Shown here: positions 17,439 to 26,089 of the stretch, one piece after another
How positions within the stretch are numbered: the stretch's first letter is position 1
Layout: every line of letters begins with the position of its first letter
Source: Candidatus Zixiibacteriota bacterium
GTDB taxonomy: Bacteria > Zixibacteria > MSB-5A5 > GN15 > FEB-12
Direction: 5' to 3'
Assembly: GCA_040752815.1 (NCBI GenBank)
Contig: JBFMGC010000031.1
Location: 1 to 33,353, forward strand
Length of the DNA stretch: 33,353 nt
The notes under the pieces: model-generated
What the model was told of the DNA's origin: nothing
The model's input: the letters and a program-made list of their open reading frames with translations, nothing else
Databases searched by the model: none
Program-made: the position numbers and the translations under genes

Positions 17439-17852
17439 GTGGCAACTATCCCCACGACGATCAACTGGCGCGCCCTAGCTGGGGTCGCCCTCGTGACCGG
17501 CCTTGCGGTCTATAACCTGCCGGGTGTGGTCACGTGGCCGGCGCTCCGTTTTCCTGGCCGAATCAAACCTGACGACATCACCACGTACACCGCCCGGTTC
17601 GACGCGCTCCGAGATACCCTCCAGTTTCATCGGGTAGCAGGATACCGCGACGACGGTCAGCACGGCGGCGGCTGGTTTCTCGCCCAGTACGAGCTCGCGC
17701 CCACAGTGCTCGTTCAGGGGGCAGAGCAGCCGTTGGTGGTCGGTAACTTCCACTCCGACGATTCCCCGGAACTTCACTGGGTCCGTGAGAATTTGAGACT
17801 CATTTGTGACTACGGCAAAGGCGTGAGTCTGTACAGCGGAGTGAGCCGGTGA
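17439..17852 (+). CDS. Membrane-anchored hypothetical protein
   Basis: 137 residues, GTG start with GAGGAG upstream. One N-terminal hydrophobic segment (WRALAGVALVTGLAVYNLPGVVTW) and an extracytoplasmic remainder containing FDALRDTL, GYRDDGQHGGGWFLAQYELAPTVLV and VGNFHSD. I do not recognise the family. It overlaps the following membrane glycosyltransferase by GTGA (17849-17852), so it was probably an accessory to that enzyme, perhaps in polyisoprenyl-linked sugar transfer. Because the partner is broken, it may now be functionless. Confidence 0.65.
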   Translation: MATIPTTINWRALAGVALVTGLAVYNLPGVVTWPALRFPGRIKPDDITTYTARFDALRDTLQFHRVAGYRDDGQHGGGWFLAQYELAPTVLVQGAEQPLVVGNFHSDDSPELHWVRENLRLICDYGKGVSLYSGVSR

Positions 17853-19316
17853 CTTTGTCAGCGCTCCTGATCGCGGCAGGTATACTGCTGCCGTCGCTGG
17901 TCGCCTGGCTTCTGCTCACTCGCTATTGGCCGGGTTCAGTAGCGGACACTTCCAATCGCCTTCTCCGGGTTGCGCTCGCCGCTCCTTTGGGATTGTGGTA
18001 CAGCTCGATCCGCTTCTTCATCTGGTCGCTCCTCTTCACCCCCGAGAGTCGGAGGGCGGCGCTGGTCCACGCCCTCATGATGATTGTCGCTGCGATCTTC
18101 TTGTTTGCGACAAAGCATGTGCACGGGAAAACAGACGCTTCACCATCGGCCGCCGCCTCGCTGTCGCCCGACCTCCCCACGCCCGCGCTCGCCGGAGCGG
18201 ATACTGGCCTTGTGGGGCGGTGTTGCTGCGGCCGGTCTGGCCGTATGCGGGTTTGTCTCCTTTGCGCTGCGCCACCCGCACGGGCTGTGGGACGCCTGGG
18301 CGATCTGGAACCTTCGCGCCCGCTTTCTCTACCGGTTGGCATCGTATTAGGCCGACAGCTTTTCACCTGAGCTGTTCTGGTCCAGCCCCGATTATCCGCT
18401 CGGACTGCCGGGTTCAGTGGCGTTGCTCTGGAAGCACGCAGGCGGTGAGACAGTTCTGGTCCCGATTTTCATCGCGGCCTTGTTCTTCCTAGCGACCGGT
18501 GCTGTGCTGTACGCCGGTCTGAGAGTGTTATCCGGGCAGGTTGCGGCGGCACTCGGACTGATCGCTCTGGCGGGTACACCGTTTTTCGTGCGACATAGCG
18601 CCGCGCAGTACGCCGATGTCCCGGTCGGGTTCTTCTTCCTGACAACCGTGATACTCCTGGCTGTATACGATTGCGATCCCGGCAAACGTCGCGGCTGGCT
18701 GGTCCTGTCAGGCATGGCGGTGTCGCTGGCCGTCTGGACCAAGAACGAGGGACTACTCTTTCTCGTTGCTCTGGCAACTGCGCGTCTGCTGCCGGCGGCG
18801 GTTGGTCGCGAGTGGCGGCAGTTGGGCCGCGATATGCTCGCACTGGCGCTTGGCGCCGCACCGGCCCTGCTCGCGCTGGTTGTGTTCAAGATCGCGTTTG
18901 CTCCGCCCGACGGTCTCCTGGCGCTCCAGGGTTGGGGCGCGATAGTCGAAAAGCTCGGTGACTGGTCGCGCTATCAGGAAGTAGCGGCGGCATTTGTCAA
19001 AGAGGTGAGCTCTTTCGGCGGCGGTATGAGTGTGGTGATTATACTGACGTTCGCCCTGGCCGGGGCTGACTGGCGGCGATTCAAACAACGCTACTGGCTG
19101 AGCGGGATGATGGTATTATTGGTAATGGTAATCGGTTTTTTCTTCGTTTACATCATCACACCGCAAAGATTGACCTGGTACATGGGCGTTTCATTGAATC
19201 GGATTCTACCGCAGCTCTGGCCGATGACCGTATTTCTTGTTCTCGTAAATCTCCGACCGACAGGGATCGGTGGCCCACCCGCGTCCGGTGGCCCACCCGC
19301 TTGCGGGTGGGATTGA
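17849..19316 (+). pseudogene. Broken GT39-like multi-spanning glycosyltransferase
   Basis: Read together, the pieces look like an ArnT/PMT-type (GT39-like) membrane glycosyltransferase. The first frame (from 17849) gives N-terminal helices. Between about 18130 and 18190 the homologous frame shifts by one base, to SPERILALWGG...HPHGLWDAWAIWNLRARFLY. A TAG at 18348-18350 then interrupts that frame before ADSFSPELFWSSPDYPLGLPGSVALLWKHAGG and eight or so more helices. The native end is at about 19255; the last residues (GGPPASGGPPACGWD) are translated repeat DNA. Two independent lesions make decay more likely than one sequencing error, but read data would settle it. Confidence 0.75.
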
Positions 19317-19766
19317 GATGCCCCTCGCGCGGCACACCATCGGTGCCCCAGGGCTTGCCCTGGGATGAATCTGGTGGTCATCGCCGAAGAGCGTGCTCCC
19401 CTCCGCCGGCAGATGAGGACATCTGCCTGGCAAGTTCACACACCGTTGCCTGGTGGCCCACCGCTTGCGGTGGGATGGAGAGATCCCTCGGACGTCACAC
19501 CCTCGGTGGCCCACCATTTATGGTGGGATTGAGGTGCCCTTGTAACTGATCGGCAGGCCTCCGCGCCTGCCGTCGATTGCCAAGGGGGGGATGTAACCCC
19601 GCCGATCAGAAGAGAGCGAGATTCGTTTCGCATACAAACAACCCCGGTGCCCCATCCTTTGGGTGGGAGTGAGACGACTCCCGCGCACCAAGAATTAAGG
19701 AAAACAAGGACGATCTCCGGGACAATCGGGTAATGTCGAAACGGCCCGAAGCGGCCTCGTTTCGAC
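19265..19766. repeat. Cluster of dispersed palindromic repeats (families A, B and C)
   Basis: The gap between the broken glycosyltransferase and the transporter is mostly repeat DNA. Family B (GGTGGCCCACC-x-GGTGGGATxGAG) occurs around 19270, 19292-19311, 19457-19474, 19510-19527 and 19647-19670. Family C (GCCGGCAGATG-AGGA-CATCTGCC) lies at 19405-19431. Family A (GTCGAAACG...) lies at 19735-19766. The rest of the stretch, to 19820, shows no gene. Confidence 0.75.
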
Positions 19767-19820
19767 CTACAAAACATAATATCGTCATAGCAAGCATCCC
19801 GACCTGCTATATTAGCCCTC

Positions 19821-21008
19821 ATGCTTGACTCGTCACGCCTCTCCGCACAGCCGATGTACCGCTTTCTCATGGTCCTGACCATCAGCTCGACCATGGGCCT
19901 GCAGGCCTGGCGCACCCTGTTCGATAACTTTTCGGTCAACGTGGTGGGGATCGACGGTAACCAGATGGGGATCATTCAATCGGTGCGCGAGATTCCGGGG
20001 TTCCTGGCGCTGCTGGTGGTGCTGGTTATGCTGCTGCTCAAGGAGCATCGCATCTCGGCGCTGTCGGTGCTAACTCTCGGTATCGGTGTCGCCATTACTG
20101 GCTTGTTTCCGTCGTATCTCGGCCTGATCGGCACCACGCTGGTGATGAGCCTCGGTTTCCACTACTACGAAACCACGAACCAGTCGCTTACTTTGCAGTA
20201 TTTCGACGAGAAAACATCGCCGCTGGTGCTGGGCAAATTGCGCGGGATCAGCGCGGGGGCCAATATCGCGGTCGGCCTGCTGATTTTCGTACTGACACCG
20301 TACCTGCCGTACGTGTGGCTCTATGGGCTATTGGGCGGCATGATCGCGCTCTCAGGCGTGTGGGGCCTGCTGCAGAAGCCGACCCGCGACGACTTGCCGG
20401 TCCAGCACACCACGATGATCTTGCGCAGACAGTACTGGCTCTACTATGTACTGACCTTCCTGGCCGGAGCGCGGCGGCAGATCTTTGTCGCCTTCTCGGT
20501 TTTCCTCATGGTGAAGAAATTCGGATTCGATGTTCAGGAAATCACCGTGCTGTTCGTCATCAACAACGTGGTGAACTACTTTCTAAGTCCGGCGATCGGC
20601 TGGGCGATCGTGCGTTTCGATGAACGCAAGGTGCTTTCGCTGGAGTATTTTTCATCGGTGTTCATATTCCTCGGCTATGCCTTGGTCGATTCCAAGTGGC
20701 TGGTGGCGCTTCTGTACATGGCCGACCATATCTTCTTCAATTTCGCGGTCGCCATTCGGACATTCTTTCAGAAGATCGGCGATCCCAAAGACGTTGCCCC
20801 GAGCATGGCGGTCGGGTTTACGATCAACCATATCGGCGCGGTGGTGTTTCCCGTTGTCGGCGGACTGCTCTGGGCGGTAGACTATCGAATTCCGTTCGTG
20901 GCCGGGGCGGTGTTAGGACTGGGGTCTCTCATGTTCGTACAGATGATCCCCGGGCAGGTGCGCCTACGGCAGGCAGGCTCTCGCGGGCCTATTTCGGCTG
21001 CGACGTAA
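19821..21008 (+). CDS. MFS-type transporter
   Basis: 395 residues with 11-12 hydrophobic helices in two halves, typical of the major facilitator superfamily. The first loop (GNQMGIIQSVREIPGFLALL) and the matching loop after helix 8 (RFDERKVLSLEYFSSVF) fit MFS topology. Substrate not recognisable. There is no Shine-Dalgarno before the ATG; instead TATATT lies 8 nt upstream, as for a leaderless transcript. Its 3' end overlaps the convergent kinase-like gene by 20 bp (20989-21008). Confidence 0.85.
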   Translation: MLDSSRLSAQPMYRFLMVLTISSTMGLQAWRTLFDNFSVNVVGIDGNQMGIIQSVREIPGFLALLVVLVMLLLKEHRISALSVLTLGIGVAITGLFPSYLGLIGTTLVMSLGFHYYETTNQSLTLQYFDEKTSPLVLGKLRGISAGANIAVGLLIFVLTPYLPYVWLYGLLGGMIALSGVWGLLQKPTRDDLPVQHTTMILRRQYWLYYVLTFLAGARRQIFVAFSVFLMVKKFGFDVQEITVLFVINNVVNYFLSPAIGWAIVRFDERKVLSLEYFSSVFIFLGYALVDSKWLVALLYMADHIFFNFAVAIRTFFQKIGDPKDVAPSMAVGFTINHIGAVVFPVVGGLLWAVDYRIPFVAGAVLGLGSLMFVQMIPGQVRLRQAGSRGPISAAT

Positions 21009-21864
21009 CCACCAACCAGAGTATAACCAGCAGCAATACGAGAACCGAGATCATCAGGTACTGCCTCGGACCGAGAGACCATTTCCTGCGTTCGACGGTC
21101 GCCGGCTCGGTCTCGAGCGACATCATGGCCTGAATCGTCAATATCAGTTCTTCGGCCGACGCAAACCGTTCGCCCGGGGATGCCGCCAGGAGCCGTCCGA
21201 GCAGCAGCCGCGCCACCCCGGGAGCCTGCTGTTCCGAGAACTGCGAGAAGACGACCGGCGGTGAACCCTGGGGAATCTGACCGGTCAGGAGGTGATATAG
21301 GACGACACCGAGCGCATACAGGTCGCCTGACGGTGTGGCCTGGGCGCCACGGGACAATTCGGGAGCGAGAAATACGGACTGCTCTGCGTTTGGTAGTCCC
21401 GTTGCGATGGCCCCCAGCCCGGAGTCGACCAGCCGTGTCCGGCCCTGAGAGTCGACAAACACATTCGATGAGGTGACATTGCCGTGCACCAGGCCGGTGT
21501 CGTGAATTGACTTGAGAGTGCACGCCAGCTCCAGAGCTAGGTTCAGCCAGCGGTCGTATTCGACGGGAGCACTAATCGCAAGTGCAGAGACATCCTGACC
21601 GTCGACATACTGCCTGGCAACAAACCAGCAGCCGTCGGCCTCTTCCAAAGCGTAGAAGCGGGCGATGCCGGCATGCTCGAGCGCGTTTATTTGCTCCATT
21701 GATGCAAGAAATCGCTGTCGCCAAGCCTCGTCAGCAGCGTGCGGGCGACGCATTTCCTTGATGACCACCGCCCGCTGTGAAGTCGAGTCGATAGCCGACC
21801 AAGTGATGCCGTTCTTCCCCTCGCCTAATTTCTCTGCTATCTCATAGTGAAGAAGCCGTTTCAT
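20989..21864 (-). CDS. Membrane-anchored Ser/Thr kinase-like protein, probable pseudokinase
   Basis: 291 residues. Protein-kinase fold: glycine loop GEGKNGIT (~14-21), ATP-lysine K36 (VVIKE), catalytic loop region HGNVTSSN (127-134), metal site D147-S-G, APE region (FLAPE), and DLYALGVVLYHLLTGQIP of helix F. The HRD catalytic Asp is replaced by Asn129 (HGN), while Lys36, Asn134 and Asp147 are kept. That pattern is known from predicted pseudokinases, so phosphotransfer is doubtful. A C-terminal helix (YLMISVLVLLLVILWLVV) anchors it with the kinase domain in the cytoplasm; there is no extracytoplasmic sensor. Partner unknown. Confidence 0.82.
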   Translation of the reverse strand: MKRLLHYEIAEKLGEGKNGITWSAIDSTSQRAVVIKEMRRPHAADEAWRQRFLASMEQINALEHAGIARFYALEEADGCWFVARQYVDGQDVSALAISAPVEYDRWLNLALELACTLKSIHDTGLVHGNVTSSNVFVDSQGRTRLVDSGLGAIATGLPNAEQSVFLAPELSRGAQATPSGDLYALGVVLYHLLTGQIPQGSPPVVFSQFSEQQAPGVARLLLGRLLAASPGERFASAEELILTIQAMMSLETEPATVERRKWSLGPRQYLMISVLVLLLVILWLVVTSQPK

Positions 21865-22005
21865 GAGTTAACGCCGCCGTTCAGGTCGGACAAACATCAC
21901 GCACCGGCGGATAGAAGCAACAAGAAACGGAAGACGTACGAGAGGAGGCCCCAAGGGTGTAGGTCGGGATGCTTGTCATCCCGACACGATGGCCGTCGCA
22001 CCCGG

Positions 22006-22290
22006 AGCCCCACCTTTTGGGTGGGGATGAGACGACTCTGCCGCAGACGACTCCTGGTGGCCCACCCGGCTGCGGGTGGGATGGAGATTACTCTGGCATG
22101 AAGAGCTGCCATCCGCCGGCAGATGAGGGCATCTGCCGGGCACGGACACAAAGCCGTCGGAGGATGAGCCTCGGTGGCCCATCCGCTTGCGGGTGGGATG
22201 GAGATTACTCTCGCATGAAGAGCTGCCATCCGCCGGCAGATGAGGGCATCTGCCGGGCACGTTCATATATTCGCCGGCAGATGACGACCC
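22006..22290. repeat. Two 89-bp direct repeats within a palindrome-rich gap
   Basis: 22056-22144 and 22173-22261 are the same 89-bp sequence with four mismatches by eye. Each begins with a family-B palindrome (GGTGGCCCAyCC...GGGTGGG), continues through GATGGAGATTACTCT and ends with a family-C palindrome (GCCGGCAGATG-AGGG-CATCTGCCGGGC). A family-B-like hairpin precedes them (from 22006) and a partial family-C copy follows at 22272. No gene lies between 21865 and 22302. Confidence 0.85.
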
Positions 22291-22302
22291 GCCGCATCGT
22301 TC

Positions 22303-23076
22303 TCAGTTGTTGTGGCGTGTATCCGGATTGAGCGTTCGATCCAGGAGCGTTAGCAGTTCCTCGGACCGGATCGGCTGCGAAATGCAGCCCGCCGCGCGTA
22401 GTGTCAGCGAGGCCTGCTCCGCGGCGGAGATCGCCTGCGGTGCGCCGGCCAGAACCAGAGGCAAATCTGGACAGGCTTCGCGCAAACGGGCCAGGCGCTC
22501 CGTGTTCTCGGCAGAAGTGGTGTCGATTCCCGCGATAATCGCATCGAAACTGCCGCGCTGAAGTTCCTCGAGAGCCTCGTCGCCGCCCGCCGCTGCAAAC
22601 GACAGGTAATTGCCGAGCGAGAGGGTTTCGGTCAACCTGTCGCGGAGTTCATCCTCGGCCACATCAATCAGAATTCGTCGCGGCGGCGGCAGACGCTTCC
22701 CGGTGCGGTTGGCTTTGAGCGTCTTCTCGATCAGGTCCTCGAGGAGCTCGATACGAAACGGCTTGGAGAGATAACCATCAGGCGCGGCCGCCGCCATCGT
22801 CTCTTCCGATACTACCCCAGTAATAAACAGCACCGGAAGCAACGGACACGCCCGCCTGATTTTCTTGGTCAGTGTGAGTCCGTCCATGTGGGGCATCTTG
22901 ATATCGGTAATGACCAGATCGAAATCGTGATGTCCCTCTTCGCGCAACAGCGCCATCGCCTCGACCCCATCGGATGCCGCCGTCGATTCGTAACCGATCG
23001 CCGTCAGGGTATCGACAAGCAGCGTGCGCAGCATCGGATCGTCATCGACCACCAATACCTTGCCCTTGGACGCCAT
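22303..23076 (-). CDS. Double-receiver response regulator, second receiver degenerate
   Basis: 257 residues, no output domain. Receiver 1 (~5-125) is complete: acidic pair in VVDDDP (11-13), phospho-acceptor D58 (LVITDIKMP), Thr in FITG, and K105 (YLSKPF). Receiver 2 (~133-250) keeps the fold pattern but the acceptor position reads AIIAGID (Gly), and the Lys-Pro becomes SQP, so it should not be phosphorylated. It may serve as a protein-protein platform. It begins 3 nt after the phosphomannomutase stop and is likely co-transcribed with it. No cognate kinase is adjacent. Confidence 0.9.
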   Translation of the reverse strand: MASKGKVLVVDDDPMLRTLLVDTLTAIGYESTAASDGVEAMALLREEGHHDFDLVITDIKMPHMDGLTLTKKIRRACPLLPVLFITGVVSEETMAAAAPDGYLSKPFRIELLEDLIEKTLKANRTGKRLPPPRRILIDVAEDELRDRLTETLSLGNYLSFAAAGGDEALEELQRGSFDAIIAGIDTTSAENTERLARLREACPDLPLVLAGAPQAISAAEQASLTLRAAGCISQPIRSEELLTLLDRTLNPDTRHNN

Positions 23077-23079
23077 AAC

Positions 23080-24423
23080 TCAACCTCGAATGATCTTGAG
23101 GATCTCGTCGGTTTTGGTCTTCAGCAGTGTCGCGTTGTCGGCTTCGACATTCAGGCGCAGCAGCGGCTCGGTATTCGACGGCCGCAGGTTGAACCAGAAA
23201 TCGTCGAATGTGACCGTAAGCCCGTCGATCTCGTCCTGTCGGCCCGCTACAAACGCCTGCTTGACCCGCGCAATTGTCTCCGCGATTGAATTCACCCGGC
23301 TGTTAATCTCGCCTGACCGGACATACGGATCGATCTGCTTGACCATCTCATGCAGCGGTTTGCCTTCGGTAGAGATGAGTTCCAGGCAGACCAGAAACGC
23401 GATCAGGCCGGAGTCGGCAAACCAGAAATCGCGAAAATAAAAATGCCCGGAATGTTCGCCGCCAAAAACGGCGTTGTGCTTCTTCATGAGCGGCTTGATC
23501 AACGCGTGCCCCACCCGCGTGCGAATCGCCTTGCCGCCGGAGCGCTCGATCAGCCCCGGCACGGCGCGCGAGCAAATCAAGTTGTAAAGCACCGTTTCTC
23601 CGGGATGTTTCGCAAGGAGAGATTTGGCCACCAGCGCGGTCACCATGTCGCCGCCGAGCTGCTTACCGAATTCATCGACTAAGAACATCCGGTCCGCGTC
23701 GCCATCGAACGCCACCCCGAAATCTGCTTTGGTCTCGGCGATCTTCTTCTGCAAATCGGCCAGGTTTTCTAACTCTATCGGCGATGCCGGGTGATTGGGG
23801 AAACTGCCGTCCAGCTCGAAATACAGCGGCGTCACCTGAATCGGCAGCTTACCAAGAACCGGCGGCAGGGTGAGACCGGCCATCCCGTTGCCGGCGTCAA
23901 TCACGATACGATACGGTTTGACTTTCGATACCTCGATAAACGACAGGCAGTGCGCAGCGTAATTCTCGGCAATGTCCTTGCGGATCGTGACGCCCCGCGA
24001 CGGAATGGTCACGAGGTGCTGGTCTTTTTGGATCGCTTCCAGCATCTGGCGAAGCCCCAGTTCACCGGAAAGCGGCTCGGCCTTGGCGCGGCAGATTTTG
24101 AAGCCGTTATACTGTTTCGGATTATGGCTGGCGGTGATCATCACGCCGCCGTCGTAATCGAACTTGCCGACCGCGTAGTAGAGACCGTCGGTGGAGCAGA
24201 GTCCCAGGTCGACCACATCGGAGCCGGAGTCGTTCAGCCCCCTGATGAGATTCTCGGCCAGCTCATCCGATGAAACCCTCATATCGCGACCGACCGCCAC
24301 TGTCTTGGGGCGAAGATAGGCCGCCAGGGCCGCCCCGATATGATACGCGGTCTCGCCGCTAAGCTGCTCGGGCGTCGTGCCCCTGATATCATAGGCTTTG
24401 AAAATGGTGGGGTCAATATTCAT
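23080..24423 (-). CDS. Phosphomannomutase/phosphoglucomutase
   Basis: 447 residues, the length of bacterial PMM/PGM (ManB/AlgC type). Interconverts mannose- or glucose-6-phosphate and the 1-phosphate, feeding GDP-mannose and polysaccharide synthesis. All four active-site elements are present: phosphoserine loop TASHNP (S99), metal loop DGDADR (240-245), sugar loop GEHSGH (322-327) and phosphate loop RPSNTEP (414-420). N-terminal FKAYDIRGT is diagnostic. Which sugar is preferred cannot be decided here. The response-regulator gene follows after 3 nt, which may link sugar metabolism to a signalling adaptor. Confidence 0.95.
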   Translation of the reverse strand: MNIDPTIFKAYDIRGTTPEQLSGETAYHIGAALAAYLRPKTVAVGRDMRVSSDELAENLIRGLNDSGSDVVDLGLCSTDGLYYAVGKFDYDGGVMITASHNPKQYNGFKICRAKAEPLSGELGLRQMLEAIQKDQHLVTIPSRGVTIRKDIAENYAAHCLSFIEVSKVKPYRIVIDAGNGMAGLTLPPVLGKLPIQVTPLYFELDGSFPNHPASPIELENLADLQKKIAETKADFGVAFDGDADRMFLVDEFGKQLGGDMVTALVAKSLLAKHPGETVLYNLICSRAVPGLIERSGGKAIRTRVGHALIKPLMKKHNAVFGGEHSGHFYFRDFWFADSGLIAFLVCLELISTEGKPLHEMVKQIDPYVRSGEINSRVNSIAETIARVKQAFVAGRQDEIDGLTVTFDDFWFNLRPSNTEPLLRLNVEADNATLLKTKTDEILKIIRG

Positions 24424-24644
24424 ACCCGGATTCGGAACTCCTCGGCCAAAGGGCGTTACTGCACTTGATATACGCTACCGGCCAGGACGGCCGAGATCAA
24501 GATATAAATCGGTAACGCTTTTCTTGCCACGAGCGTCCCAAGAGAGGATATATTACTGCGGCTGCGCAACTGACCCGCCATGACAGCCTCGAACGGCGGC
24601 GACTGCGGCCGAGTATAATGGGCATACACCGATTGGAGAATATG

Positions 24645-25382
24645 ATGAACAGAATGAATGCTGTGTTGATAGCGACTGCAGTTGCGATCCTGCCCGCGAC
24701 ATCCGTATGGGCCGGACCGTTGTTGACTATACCTGAGCCTGAGTTTGATTTCGGCTACATCCCCCAGAACTCGAAAGTCGCGCACGTCTTCTGGCTGCAC
24801 AATACCGGCGACCAGGAAATGAAAATCGCCAAAGTCAATCCGGGCTGCGGTTGCACGCAGGCGCCGCTCGATAAAGAGATAGTGCCTCCGGGCGACAGCG
24901 CACGGCTGGAGATAATTTTTTCGTCGCGGTTGTATTTCGAGCGCGTAGTCAAGACGCCGGTGATTGAGATTGCCGGTCTGGCCGACCCTCACACTGTTAA
25001 GATCATCTCGTACGTCGTCCCGCGGCCCGATTCGACCTTCCCGCTGCGGCTGGAGCCGTTCAAACTGGACATCTCGCAGTACGGCGAGGCGGTTCGCGAC
25101 CGGGCATCGCTTGAGATAACCAATGTCTCGGACAAAGAGCTTGCTATCAGTTTAATAGCCGGGGTGGAGGATATTGGCACGCTGACTCTTCCACCAACCG
25201 TCGGCCCAGGCCAGACCGTCACAGCCGAGTTAGTGCTCAAGCCGGAAGCGCTGGCTAACGAACTAGAGCGCTCGTTCACGTTTGAGGTGGGCGACGAGCA
25301 CCACAGCCGTTACACCGTCCCGATCCGCCGCAAACTCCGCGACCCTCGCGTGGGGCAGTTGACAGCACCCGCAGGAGAGTAA
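24645..25382 (+). CDS. DUF1573 Ig-like secreted protein
   Basis: 245 residues from the second of two adjacent ATGs (24642, 24645); GGAG spacing favours 24645. A signal peptide (MNRMNAVLIATAVAILPATSVWA) leads into a DUF1573 domain: FDFGYIPQNSKVAHVFWLHNTGDQEMKIAKVNPGC-type strand pattern, then GCGC, VPPGDSARLEIIF. The second half repeats a similar Ig-like strand pattern (LEITNVSDKELAIS ... LPPTVGPGQTVTAELVLK). Periplasmic or surface protein; function unknown for the family. Its stop codon abuts a family-B palindrome at 25394-25411. Confidence 0.88.
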   Translation: MNRMNAVLIATAVAILPATSVWAGPLLTIPEPEFDFGYIPQNSKVAHVFWLHNTGDQEMKIAKVNPGCGCTQAPLDKEIVPPGDSARLEIIFSSRLYFERVVKTPVIEIAGLADPHTVKIISYVVPRPDSTFPLRLEPFKLDISQYGEAVRDRASLEITNVSDKELAISLIAGVEDIGTLTLPPTVGPGQTVTAELVLKPEALANELERSFTFEVGDEHHSRYTVPIRRKLRDPRVGQLTAPAGE

Positions 25383-25393
25383 AGTCTCGGTGC

Positions 25394-25661
25394 CCCACCG
25401 CTTGCGGTGGGTGAAGATTCCACAAGGTGCCCCACCCTTTGGGCGGGAGTGAGGAGTCCGGATTCACAAAATGCTGGATGACAAAGACCCTATTCCATGT
25501 TATCTTTCCGACAAAGGGATGTAAGCAATGGGACATCATCGAGGAATCTCCCCCCACCGTCCGCCGAAGGCGGAGCGGGGCATACGTGCTTATTAGAGGT
25601 ACGATGGTCATCTCGGAGAATGTAACTACCCACAGCAAGCTGTGGGCTACCGGGCTACCCC
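25394..25661. repeat. Palindrome-rich intergenic stretch
   Basis: Contains CCCACCGC-TT-GCGGTGGG (25394-25411), CCCACCC-TTT-GGGCGGG (25431-25447), TCCGCC-GAA-GGCGGA (about 25560-25574) and a CCCACAGC-AA-GCTGTGGG variant near 25630-25650. No gene is recognisable in it. The last copy overlaps the C-terminal codons of the adjacent gene remnant. Confidence 0.65.
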
Positions 25662-25985
25662 CCCATGCCACATCCAGACATTCGGTTCAATGTATGAGCC
25701 CTCGTTCTTTGCGACATCAATACGCACCGGCACGAGCGCGCCGGGGATCACATAGTCGCCACTGCGCGGACATGTCATACCGGTCCATGACTCCCACTCC
25801 GCAACTGCCCCGACAATCCGCATCGCCGTGTGGCACGGCTTGATTATCCGCCCGCCTGCTTTGGCGTGCACCCGAAGCCAGGGATCGTACGGGAAGCCGT
25901 TGTCGCCGGTCCACGTGATGTACTGATCGATAGATACGTGAGGATGCTTGGTCTTACGATTCGGTCGCACCGGCGCGATCAGTCT
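25661..25985 (-). pseudogene. C-terminal remnant of an unnamed conserved protein
   Basis: The minus strand encodes ~105 residues that look protein-like: KHPHVSIDQYITWTGDNG, FPYDPWLRVHAKAGGRIIKP, AVAEWESWTGM, SGDYVIPGALVPVRID and YIEPNVWMWH. The pattern resembles the C-terminal region of a larger conserved bacterial protein family whose name I cannot give with certainty. Upstream (25986-26100) the frame runs through repeat DNA, and the last residues (GGVAR) also come from repeat DNA. No start codon with a ribosome site is evident. I read it as the surviving 3' part of a gene bounded by repeats; a short functional ORF cannot be ruled out. Confidence 0.55.
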
Positions 25986-26089
25986 GGTAGGTCGGGTTCC
26001 GAGCGTTAACCATTCGTGCGAGAAACCCGACATCGCGCTTTCTAAATCACACCTTAAAAGGTTTTCATCCCACCCGGAGGGTGAGCCAC
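25986..26089. repeat. Repeat pair between gene remnant and cupin gene
   Basis: GTCGGGTT at about 25991 and AACCCGAC at about 26024 form an 8-bp inverted repeat around 25 nt. Further right, CCCACCC-GGA-GGGTG (26069-26083) is a diverged family-B palindrome, abutting the 3' end of the cupin gene. Confidence 0.55.

Noticed and set aside
22056-22261. Two 89-bp repeats considered as a CRISPR fragment
   Set aside because: Repeat units are far too long, only two copies, and each is made of two palindromes found elsewhere in the window.
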